A stretch of 64,000 bases of DNA from Neoceratodus forsteri (Eukaryota > Chordata > Ceratodontiformes > Ceratodontidae). The number at the start of each line of letters is the position of its first letter. Position 1 is the stretch's first letter. Below, in pieces: positions 54,574 to 63,652 of this stretch. The translations under genes and the position numbers were made by a program. The stretch is from assembly GCA_016271365.2 (NCBI GenBank), contig CM057459.1:823920501-823984500 (forward strand), written 5' to 3'. The notes beneath the pieces were generated by a model. It worked only from the letters and a program-made list of their open reading frames with translations. It made no database searches and was not told the DNA's origin.

Positions 54574-55432
54574 CTTAAGATACCTTGAAGTTACTCTGGA
54601 TGATAGCTTATCGTTTGCCCCCATGTTAACAATCTAGTGGCCATAGTTAATGGAAGACTGGGTGCCTTGTACCATAACTGGAACAGTCTCACTGGGAATA
54701 CTAGATGCCTTATTGTAGTCAGATCTATTCTGTCAATTATATGTTCTGCCCCCTGTCTATGCAGCTGCTTGTGACATGATGCTACATAGAGTAAAGCCAA
54801 TCTGTAATAAAGAATATCACTTTGTACATGGTGCAGATAACCACACTCACAATTGTGCCCTTTACATACTGACTAACTGGTTACCTTTACCCTGTAGAAT
54901 AAAGATCCAGACCGGTTTGCTAGTCAAAAAGGTGCTTCAGGACCTAACACCCCCTGCTTTAACAAATTGTTTCTGTACCATCTCCAGCCAACACAACACC
55001 AGGAATATGGCCAAGAATGTCCTTAAGCCTCCTTTATGACATACTCAGCTGAGAAAGTGGTCAGTTGATGTGAGGGCCACTAACTGATTAAACAAAATGC
55101 ATGATCCTCTGATGAATCTCTCCAAGGTTAATCAGTTTAAGAGATCTTTGTGGTCCGCCTTGCAGTCCATTGCAATTGTACCTTTTAAACTGTTTTATTC
55201 ATTTTCTTTCTGTATCTGTCCTGTGACTTCGTATACAGCGATCTGTGTGGAGTTTTTCAAAGCTGTATGTAATTAATCTGTCTTAAGAGTATTGAGCCTG
55301 ACTCAACTGCATTTCCTCTGGAACTGTTTGTTGTACTTGCAAAGTTTTTGTGACTATGTATTTGATGTGGAACCTTTGTAAATGAGCATATGTGCTCAAC
55401 GAAATTCTCTCAAGTTTTCAGTAAATAAATAA
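54574..55432 (+). mobile_element. L2 LINE, 3' part (continues from 42,087)
   Basis: It resumes in the RT thumb with YLEVTLDDSLSFAP. The C-terminal domain follows: HTHNCALYILTNWLPLPCRI, IQTGLLVKKVLQDLTPPAL, then HTQLRKWSVDVRATN. The 3'UTR ends at AAATAAATAAATAG (55,420-55,432). One or more frameshifts are present. Together with 39,500-42,087 it forms a roughly 3.4-kb L2. Confidence 0.82.
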
Positions 55433-56429
55433 ATAGTTTCTTTAATAGTTTACTGGGTGTTAAACAACAATCACGGATATAACTGGACCAGTTAAGTGGC
55501 TGGACATCAGCAATTATTTCTCAACAATATGAAAAAACTACTCACTGTAGTAACGTTGTTTCTTCTCGGGGATCTCTTTACTATGGTTACACTCTAACTA
55601 TCATCTCCTAGGAGACAGATGCCCTGGATACACACACACACATTCTAATTGGTTGAATTTAGAATACTGGTTCAAAAGATTCTGTAGCCACCTTCCACTC
55701 TGCTAGGTGCCAGATTTGTTTCTATAGCCAAAGTGGAGATGTGGCTAGTGAATCTAGCTAAGAATCTAGCTAAGAGGCTACCAACAGATATGCAAATTTC
55801 TTGAAAAGCAACAATCAAATTGAAGCAGACACCTAAATACAAATAGGACACATAAAGGTTAAAAACAAACCAGACTTCACAATTGTTGAAAAATTGCAGT
55901 AGTAGTACCCAATTATCCTTAGTAAAATGGACTGAGTATTGTGTGAATCGATTTCCAGGGTCTGGAAGGGGAGGTAGGGTGATGACTGTAACCGTACTGA
56001 GAGATCCCAGAGAAGAAACAACATTACGATAGTGAGTCATTTTTCCTCTAACTGTAGGAATCCCACACATAATGATTACACCCCTTCCAGCATTCAGAGC
56101 ACTGGCTTATGGCACCAGGTAATCAGAGCACCAAATGCAGGATGTGTCCCCTCCCCAAGGTGTACCCACTGCCTGAGATAGAATCTATAATTGGGCAGGG
56201 GCATGTGATTGGCGATACTGTTGACTGGCACCCTAATTGCCCAACTCCAGATCATAGGTGCATTCTGGTGTTGGAACCTGATTACACTAGGGATGGATGG
56301 GTCGGCTGTGACCCGTTTCTGATTCTAACCCTGATTTTTTTCCAAAAGTTACTGATTTACTCTGATATACTCTGAGGAATTCTAGACCTATTTAAGTATA
56401 TTTGAGTATGAGAAATGCAACGGTACTAT
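55433..56429. other. Anonymous DNA
   Basis: A minus-strand frame of 132 codons (56,070-55,672) has no recognised motif and hydrophobic low-complexity stretches. TAGGGATGGATGGGTC at 56,289 resembles a hAT left end, but no partner end or target duplication was found. Confidence 0.4.
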
Positions 56430-56622
56430 TCTTTTTTTTTATTGTTTAACCAGGAGTGGCACACTAAGCTGAAATCTTTTTTACAGGTGCAACCTGGGAG
56501 CACAGGGAAGTTAAGTGACATGCTCAGGGTCACAAAGTATGCAAGTGGGGGCTGTGGGATTCAAACCCAGGTCTCCAGATTTGCAGCTCAGAGCCTTAAA
56601 CCACTGTGCTATAATGCCTCCT
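56430..56622 (-). mobile_element. MIR/CORE-type SINE
   Basis: On the minus strand: a tRNA-derived head with A box TAGCACAGTGG (56,611-56,601) and B box GGTTTGAATCC (56,567-56,557). A CORE-like segment with CACTTGCATACTTTGTGACC and TGTCACTTAACTTCCCTG follows. The 3' segment ends in a poly-A tail (T run at 56,431-56,440). The order matches MIR/CORE SINEs of vertebrates. RNA polymerase III transcription would be expected of an active copy. This is a single, diverged copy. Confidence 0.75.
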
Positions 56623-57018
56623 TTGGGTGGCCCCCTTTTGCCCCACACCCCAATGGCGAAACATGGAAAAAGACCACTACAGTGACAGTTGCTGCAATGG
56701 TCCATTTCCATGTTTCACTTTCCCCCGGTGTTCTGCCCCCTCCCCAGACCAACTCCAACCTGGGGTTGAGAATCCTAAAGTCTGGGGGTGTGTGGGGGAC
56801 AGAGCCCCCCTCATGGGAGGTGTGGGGGAATGCGCAGCACAATACCTGCATCGGTATTGTGCCATCGCTGAGCAGAAGGTCAGCAGTTTTACTGTCTACC
56901 TAACTTGGTGCTTCCCCTCCTTTTAGATTCCTCTGTTAAAAAAAATCATGTAACCTTTTTAAAAAAAAGTGTCTGTATTTTCATGTAATTTGGTCAACGA
57001 GCAGCAAACAGCAATTAT
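56623..57018. repeat. GC-rich segment with several short inverted repeats
   Basis: GAAACATGGAAA (56,658) is mirrored by TTTCCATGTTTC (to about 56,713). GCACAATACC (56,837-56,846) is mirrored by GGTATTGTGC (56,853-56,862). G- and C-runs pair loosely between. It is probably a non-autonomous repeat; no boundary is established. Frames of 60-160 codons across it are unstructured. Confidence 0.45.
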
Positions 57019-57021
57019 ACA

Positions 57022-57084
<63 letters not shown>
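57019..57084. repeat. (TA)n microsatellite, ~66 bp
   Basis: An ATAT tract, uninterrupted from about 57,030. Confidence 0.95.
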
Positions 57085-57087
<3 letters not shown>

Positions 57088-57133
57088 ATAGGGGTGGGTA
57101 TATATCCAGTGTGATAAATGAGTTTATCTGAGT

Positions 57134-57167
57134 CACTGTATGTATAAATAAATTTATACATACAGTG
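57134..57167. repeat. 34-bp palindrome (16-bp perfect arms)
   Basis: CACTGTATGTATAAAT and its exact inverse are separated by two A residues. Cruciform-capable, 50 bp from the TA tract. Confidence 0.95.
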
Positions 57168-57261
57168 ACCATTTATACACACAGTTACTATGTCACAAAT
57201 CTCTTTAGAATTCATCTAGAATGTTTGGCCTCAGAAGCAGTACTAACCATATTCAAATGGA

Positions 57262-57705
57262 AATAACTTTAAAAAGAAAAAATATAGCATGGTACTGTGA
57301 GTAGGAAAATTGTTCAGCACAAAATTATGTACAAAATGAGTGGTGTTTCATGTATAGATACCTTATAGATTTTTTACAATTAGCAAAAAAGCAGAAGAAA
57401 ATGTAATTTTTTGTTCACTTTTTTGACAAACAAATGTGAATAACTTTAAAACAAAAAATGATAGCATCGTACTGTGAGCACGTAAAATGTTCAGCACAAA
57501 AAATATCTACAAAATGAGTGGTGTTTCATTTATAGATACCTTTTAGTTTTTTTTATAATTAGCAAAAAAAAGCATAAAATTAAATTTTCTTATTCCCTTT
57601 TTTGACAAACAAATGTGAATAACTTTAAAATGAAAAAGGTAGCATAGTACTGTGAGCATGACATTTTTTTCTACAAAATGAGTGGTGTTTCATTTAATAG
57701 CAACC
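57262..57705. repeat. AT-rich tandem repeat, three ~178-bp copies
   Basis: AATAACTTTAAAA recurs at about 57,262, 57,439 and 57,618. Each is followed by TAGCAT-GTACTGTGAG, TACAAAATGAGTGGTGTTTC and, in the first two copies, ATTAGCAAAAAA. Non-coding. Confidence 0.9.
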
Positions 57706-57834
57706 ACTATGCTAGGCAGACATACTCTAGGAAAGTTAACCAAAACTCCCAGAAATTATCATTTAAAATAAAGATAAACAGCCAAAACCAAATGTTCCTG
57801 CATTGATAGAAAGCATCCCTGTTGCATAAATGAA

Positions 57835-57991
57835 ATATACAGTGGTGAGCTGTCAGATAAATGATTTATCTACACTTGTGCTGTTTGACCTCAGACACCT
57901 CACTCTTGGCTTATGCCACTTGTGAGGTTACCCAAGGTCAAACAGCACTTGTGTAGATAAATCATTTATCTAACAGATCACCATTGTATAT
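57835..57991. mobile_element. MITE with ~60-bp TIRs, 157 bp
   Basis: ATATACAGTGGTGAGCTGT on the left and, inverted, ATATACAATGGTGATCTGT on the right begin arms that stay ~90% matched through the palindrome AGATAAATGATTTATCT and GTGCTGTTTGACC. Only about 35 bp in the middle are unpaired. TA-rich flanks fit a TA target. It encodes nothing. Confidence 0.88.
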
Positions 57992-57995
57992 CCCT

Positions 57996-57998
<3 letters not shown>

Positions 57999-58040
<42 letters not shown>
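57999..58040. repeat. (TA)n microsatellite
   Basis: About 42 bp of uninterrupted TA directly after the MITE. Confidence 0.95.
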
Positions 58041-58046
<6 letters not shown>

Positions 58047-58532
58047 GTCACTAGTACTGCAATAGTGAGTCACTGAGCAAGGAAGTTAGGACAGGGTACC
58101 CAAAAATTAAGTGGTGTGATTCGTGACAAAGTGACGTGAAACAAGATTCATGTACAGGGTTGCTCTCAAAAATTAAGTGGTATCAAACAGAAGATTCAGT
58201 AACACTAAAAATAACTAAAAGTACAATAGAAAGACACTGACAAAATGCCTTACTTAAACATGGATGTGAAACAGAAGATTCAGTAAACAAACAGGGTTGC
58301 ACACAAAAATTAAGAGGTGTGATTCATGACTAAGTGATATGAAACAGAAGACAGGGTTACACCCAAAAATTAAGTGATATGAAACGAAGATGCAATAATG
58401 CTGAACATCCCCTAAAGTCCTATAGAAAGACACTGATGAAATGACTTACTTAAACAAGGACGTGAAACAGAAGATTCAGTAAACAAACAGGGTTGCACCC
58501 AAAAATTAAGAGGTGTGGTTCGTGAGGATCAT

Positions 58533-58658
58533 TTATTTATTTAAGAGTTTTACCAGCAGGCATAATGAGCAGGGTACCACTTAATTCCAGACGCTTCCTG
58601 GGGGTAGGGGAGAGTGTGAGAAATACAGTAGAAATACAACAGAAACACAGTCAAATAG
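58533..58658 (-). mobile_element. Short LINE 3' tail with 9-bp TSD, inside the minisatellite
   Basis: GAGGATCAT flanks it at 58,524-58,532 and 58,659-58,667. The minus strand ends CTCTTAAATAAATAAA, an L2-type tail. At 126 bp it is extremely 5'-truncated. Confidence 0.8.
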
Positions 58659-58792
58659 GAGGATCATGACTAAGTGATGTGAAACAAAAGATTCTGTGAA
58701 TAAGGCTGCACCAAAAAATTAAGTTGCATAATTTGTGACTAAGTGATGTGAAACAGCAGAGAGGGTTGCACCCAAAAATGAATATAGAAACA

Positions 58793-59475
58793 TAGAAGCT
58801 GATGGCAGATAAGGACTGCAAGGCCCATCCAGTCTGCCCATTTTGATTTCTACCTTATTAATGTGCCATAGTCCTTTACTCTGTCAATGGCCTATCTATT
58901 CATACTCTTCTGTATTGCTGCCTTATGCCTGTCCCATGCCTGTTTGAAACCCTGCACTGTATTCATATCCACCACTTCCTGAGGTAGGCTGTTCCATGCA
59001 TCCACCACCCTTTTGGTGAAAAAGAACTTCCTCACATTACCCCTTAATCGGCCTCCCTCTAATCTCATGCTGTGTCCTCTTGTCCTGCTATTTTTCTTAT
59101 ATTGAAACATGTTAGACTCTTTCACCTTGATAATGCCCTTAAGGAGTTTGAATGTTTCGGTCATATCACCTCTCTCCTTCCTTTGCTCTAGGGTATACAT
59201 ATTGAGCTCTGTTAATCTGTCCTCATATGTTTTCTGATGCAGTCCTTGCATCATTTTGGTTGCCCTTCTCTGGACTGCTTCCATTTTGTTAATGTCCTTG
59301 TGAAGGTGCAGCTTCCAGTATTGCACGTAGTACTCGAGATGGGGCCTTATCAGTGTCTTGTAAAGAGGGATTATTACCTCCCTCTTACGATTTGTGATAC
59401 CCCTGCTAAACCCCTACACCCCCCTAGCCTTACCTACTGTTTTAGTGATTTGCTTGGATGATTTCAGGTCATCTG
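58793..59475 (-). mobile_element. CR1 LINE 3' end inside the minisatellite
   Basis: Minus strand: [68 protein letters not shown] and GFKQAWDRHKAAIQKS. The 3'UTR has GGCAGACTGGATGGGCC and the terminal TTCTATGTTTC near 58,793. It is 5'-truncated. The coding part 59,326-58,892 is open for 144 codons, so it is relatively young. Confidence 0.9.
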
Positions 59476-59629
59476 TGAACTGTATAAGTGGTATCAGATT
59501 CAAGATTCAGTAACCCTGAAAATCTGAAAAACGTACTTTATTGTTATTGGTAGGGGAGCTAGAGTGAAAAAAAAATCATGTATTTCGAGTCCAGCTCAGA
59601 GAACAATGAATATGACCTAGTACTAGTTC

Positions 59630-60135
59630 CGGCACAAAGATGGGCAACACATTGTCTGAGACGTGATGCCCCCTGAACAATCTGTATGGCACGATGGCAC
59701 AGAGATGGACAACACAGAGTCTGAAATGTGACACCTCCCCTCCACAGTCTGTATGACACAATGGCACAGAGATGAGCAACATAGAGTCTGGGGCAGTATG
59801 ACCTTTCAGTCAAGTCAAGTCAGATTTATTTATAAAAAGGCACTTTTCAAAATTATCAAAGTGCCTCTGCAACATTAAAACCAGACAGCAATAAAACTAA
59901 CACAATACTAAAACAGATTAAAATTTAAGATATGCAGCAATTACCTAATAAATTACCAACTAAAAATTCTAAACTGAATAAACAGGTTTTTAGGGCAGGA
60001 TCGAGAAGGGCAACACAGAGTCTGAGATGTGCCCACCCTTCACAATCTGTATGACATGATGGCACAGAGATGGGCAACACAGAGCCTAAGGCAGTATGAC
60101 CTTTCTTGGCAGAACAGAGATGGGCAACACTGCCT
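59630..60135. repeat. Tandem repeat, ~65-70 bp unit, interrupted
   Basis: GGCACAGAGATGGGCAACAC, AGAGTCTGAGATGTGA and CACAATCTGTATGACA recur at about 59,633, 59,697, 59,765, 60,005 and 60,060. A LINE tail lies between the third and fourth copies. Minus-strand frames across it repeat a VAHLCAIV-type peptide, which is an artefact of the array. Confidence 0.8.
59812..60000 (-). mobile_element. L2-type LINE 3' end with (TTGAC)n tail
   Basis: The minus strand ends GGCACTTTGATAATTTTGAA, then TTTTTATAAATAAATCTGAC with repeated TTGAC (59,811-59,828). This is the usual L2-style 3' terminus. It interrupts the 65-70 bp tandem array and is 5'-truncated to about 190 bp. Confidence 0.7.
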
Positions 60136-60137
60136 AG

Positions 60138-60181
<44 letters not shown>

Positions 60182-60182
60182 C
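60138..60182. repeat. (CT)n-(TA)n compound microsatellite
   Basis: CT dinucleotides to about 60,156, then TA to 60,181. Confidence 0.95.
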
Positions 60183-60349
60183 ACTCTCTTTCTTCATTTC
60201 TCTCTTTTTCTCTCTCTGACTAAACAAACACCCTCTGGCTAGAGCCAATAGGGCTGTGAAGTGATACAAAGCCACAAAAGTTACACATGTGCGCAGAAAT
60301 TATTCGACGCCCAGGTGTAACTTGGCCATATGTTGGAGATGTTGCACCA

Positions 60350-61700
60350 TTTTTTTTCAACGTGACCTTTTTTGGACCCCTCCTCATGAACAGTGCCAGT
60401 GTAATTTTGTTCAATTGTCCCGAAACGTGATTGTGCAGATGAAATGTACTATTCTGCACCACAGGTGCGAAAACACATTTCAGGCATGTTGTAGAAAATG
60501 ACACCTATATTGTCATGAAGGAGGTTTACAAAAATGGCAATGTTAAAAATGTGAAGTGAAAATATTAAAAATTGGTGACGTTAGGAGTGTGCATAAAAAG
60601 AGCACAACGCACACTCATAACGCAGTCATGTTTTTGAAATTTTTCACCAAATTTTCAGCATGGACTTTTTTGGACCCCTCCTCATGAACAGTGCCAGTAT
60701 CATTTTGTTCAATTGTCCCCAAAGATGATTGCACAGAGCAAATGTGATATTCTGCTCCACAGGTGCGAAAACACATTTCAGGCATGTTGTAGAAAGTGAC
60801 AGCTATACTGTTTTGAAGGAGGTATGCAAAAATGGCAATGTTAAAAATGTGGAGTGAAAATATCAAAAATTGGCAACATTAGGAGTATGCATAGAAAATG
60901 TGCAATGCAGACGCCTAACACAGTCATTTTTTGGAATTTTTTCACAAAATTTGCAACATGGGCTTTTTGGGAACCCACCTCATGAACAGTGGCACTGTCA
61001 TTTCATGAACTGGTCCCGAAAGGTGATTCCGCAAAGTGCCCACGAAACCATCTTTTGGGATGGAGTAATAAAATGTCAGTGACAGTTTTAATGAGGTGGG
61101 GTCCCAAAAACCTCATGTTGAAAATTTGGGGAAAAATTCCAAAAAGTGGCTGAGATATCAGCATAAGTTGAAACCCCCTTTGAATGAGTGTATAGCAAGC
61201 TTACCTTTAATTCTTCAGTTCGTGGTTGGGCTTTGAAGAGTGCAGACGTGTCCCGTCCAGAGAAGATGACAGCCAACATCCAGAGATAAGTATGGGGTAA
61301 AGGGGGTGGGGAGGTGGGTGCTCAGTGGGTGGGAGGGGGGAGTGGGACTGCAGTGACAATGAGGGCGTGTTTTCAGTTTTACGAGGTAAAAAAATGCAAC
61401 AAGGGACAGTTTTCTAATTTACAGGAGAAAACATACAACAAGACATTCTGGCCCACTGGGGTGGGCCCCCAGTGTGCCACATGAATGGGGAAGGGGGTTG
61501 CACAGGATACCGAAATGGGGATTGGGCACCATGATGTCTGGCATGATGTGGGAGGAGTGCAGCAGGGAACATAAAATGGGACAATGATGGACCATTTCCT
61601 ACTTTTCTGAAACATAAGAAACAATATTTTTGCAAACTAGGGTGGGCCCCCATGTACAACATGAATTGGGGGGGTTGTACTACAGCGAATGGCATTGTGC
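60350..61700. repeat. Unassigned dispersed repeat, copy B
   Basis: The partner of 37,595-38,690 in the same orientation. Two ~300-bp units (60,350-60,640 and 60,650-60,935) share CTCCTCATGAACAGTGCCAG, GGTGCGAAAACACATTTCAG and AAAAATGGCAATGTTAAAAA, followed by a palindromic third unit (60,933-61,140). A G-rich segment then leads to CCCACTGGGGTGGGCCCCCA and a later GGTGGGCCCCCATGTACAAC. No ORF with motifs; frames to 118 codons are shadows. Outer ends are not defined. Confidence 0.65.
60933..61140. repeat. Palindromic core of repeat copy B
   Basis: GGAATTTTTTCACAAAATTT...TTTTTGGGAACCCACCTCAT pairs with the inverted ATGAGGTGGGGTCCCAAAAA...AAATTTGGGGAAAAATTCC. Arms are about 95 bp with scattered mismatches. 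Confidence 0.8.
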
Positions 61701-62671
61701 CAGTTGCAACATGGTGGAACCCACAGAACTGCGCATGTGCATGAGTCATGTGCATGTGCAGTTCACGCATCGGAATGCAGAAGTAACAGCCGAAATAGTG
61801 CAGCTGTTATTCCGTAGGCCAGTCATGGTGGAGGGGTTTAAGCTCCATTGGGCTTTCAGAAGGATACTTCCAAATGTCCAAAGAAAGCTGTTGTGAGATT
61901 GGCAGTGCTACTGAGCTCTCACAAAATGGTTGTAGGCTCTGCCAACAGCCCTAAAAAGAGTGGTTTATTATTTTACTGTGGAGTCTGCAACATCTGCAGC
62001 ATTCTGCTGCTGTATACACTGCTGTTGAATTTATTGGTCTCTCTCTACACTCTCTTTCTAATTAATAACATCTTTTTTTCATGAGTTCTCACAGTCTGTT
62101 GCAATGTCTGCAGCATTCTACTGTTTTCTGCTGTTGAATTCATTGGTCTCAGTCTCTACTCTCCCTCTCTAACAACATTTTCACAGGTTGTTTTTTGGGA
62201 AATCTTCATATACAAACACTCATATGACTGTTTCTGTTGACTGCAAAGCCCCAAATGTGCTCAATACTCAGTTTCCTAGGGAGGTCCTGTGTTGGATGAC
62301 ACAGAGGATTGGCTAGAACATGTGTTAATCACAGAACAGAGACCCTTATTGATTGGCTTTCTTCGGTGCCTCAGGATAATGAGTGTTTCCCTTTGTTGAA
62401 CATGTGACAGTCCAGTGACTCAGAAGTCTTCTGCAGAGATCGGGGAAGATAAAAAACTCTTTTATCTGCACTATTCTGCACCCTGCACTGCTTTTTCCAT
62501 GCAGTACTGTGCTGAAAATTTTATTCTGGACCAGATAGCACTTCCAAACTGAGCCAACTTGGCAGACTGTTTCAAGCCATGACAGGCTTGGTTGTTGCAG
62601 ACAGAGCAGAGTCAGACCAGTTCGGGGGGGTTGGGGTTGGAACTGCACCACAGCCCATTTGCCCATCCCTA
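61701..62671. other. Anonymous DNA with one ~110-bp tandem duplication
   Basis: GTCTGCA-CAT-TGCAGCATTCT...TGCTGTTGAATT(T/C)ATTGGTCTC occurs at about 61,983 and 62,092. The segment ends GCCCATCCCTA (62,661-62,671), which resembles a hAT right end abutting the L2 to the right. I could not find the matching left end. Confidence 0.45.
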
Positions 62672-63652
62672 GCACTGCTATGCTGATGATACCCAGCTCT
62701 ACCTGTCTTTTGCCCCCAACCAGGATAGAGCTGTCTCTGTATTTAACTCCTGCCTCACTGAAATCCAAGACTGGATGACTTTGAGCTGGTTAAAGTTGAA
62801 CTCCGGAAAGACGGAGGTGATGGTAGTGGACCCGGTTTACCAGATAGAGGGGATGAGGGCTGGTCAGCCCTATGGACTTGTTCTTGGGGGTTTGCAGCTC
62901 CTTTCCTCTGAACGGGTGTGAAACCTGGGGGTAGTGCTTGATGACCGGCTGGCGTCACTAGCTCAGGTGTCAGCCATCATCCAGTCTTCCTTTTATCATT
63001 TTAGGAATATCTCCAAGATTAAGCACTTTGTTCCATCTGTGGATCTACCTACCCTGGTCCATGCTTTTGTGACCTCATGCCTAGATTATTGCAACTCCCT
63101 GTACTGAGGGCTGGCTGGGGTTGATATCCACTGCTTGCAGCTTGTGCAGAATGCGGCAGCATGGATGTTGATGGGAATTCCTCGATCCTCTCATATTACG
63201 CCTGTGCTGTGTGATCTAAACTGGCTGCTGATTAGGTGGCAGATCACCTTTAAAGTTGGTTTACTGACTTATAAAGCCCTACATGGACAGGGCTCTGACT
63301 ACTTGAAAGAACTCCTTGTTCCCTACTGCCCGGTGCAACAGATGACGAGGGGTTGCTAGAGATTCTGAGGGTGTTTTTGAAATCTTCAGGGGCCTGTGCA
63401 TTTGTGCACGTGGCCACATCCCTCTGGAATTCTCTACCATGCCAGCTTTGGGAGTGCATGACTGAAGGGAGGTTTAAGCAGGCAATGAAAACATATCTGT
63501 GGTGCCATGCTTTTGGTGGCACAGTTTAATCTTGGACCCTTTGATTATTTTATTGTTTTTCTGAGTTTCTATTGTGAGTCCTTATTTTTTGTACAGCACC
63601 TTGATAGCTGAAAGGCCCCTTTGAGAAATAAAATGTATTATTATTATTATTA
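62672..63652 (+). pseudogene. L2 LINE ORF2 3' half with 3'UTR
   Basis: It starts exactly at RT motif C, CYADDTQLYLSFAP (62,675-62,715). The thumb follows (WLKLNSGKTEVMVV, NLGVVLDDRLASLAQVS) and the C-terminal domain VHAFVTSCLDYCNSLY, QLVQNAAAWML, then HITPVLCDLNWLLIRWQITF and LLTYKALHGQGSDYLKELLV. These are classic L2 motifs. The 3'UTR ends AAATAAAATG with (ATT)n at 63,636-63,652. Stops near 62,922 and 63,106, and a frameshift near 63,355, inactivate it. It is 5'-truncated next to a hAT-like end. Confidence 0.88.

Larger units (their letters stand above)
58085..59555. repeat. Complex minisatellite with ~196-bp higher-order unit
   Basis: The words CAGGGTTGCACCCAAAAATT, AAGTGGTGTGATTCGTGACT, AAGTGATGTGAAACAGAAG and ATTCAGTAA recur in variable order. 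A longer block starting TAGAAAGACACTGA recurs at 58,227 and 58,423, a 196-bp period. The array is interrupted by a 126-bp LINE tail and a CR1 3' end, and resumes after 59,475 (TAAGTGGTATCA...GATTCAGTAACCCTG). Confidence 0.8.

Noticed and set aside
56415..56903. 162-codon plus-strand ORF as a gene
   Set aside because: Antisense to a SINE and a GC-rich inverted-repeat segment; no motif.
59559..59813. Repetitive-protein gene (VAHLCAIV repeats)
   Set aside because: Translation of a non-coding tandem array; no start context, and the frame follows the repeat period.
56290..62671. A single 6.4-kb hAT from TAGGGATGG (56,290) to CCATCCCTA (62,671)
   Set aside because: Flanking 8-mers GATTACAC and GCACTGCT do not match, and no transposase lies between.
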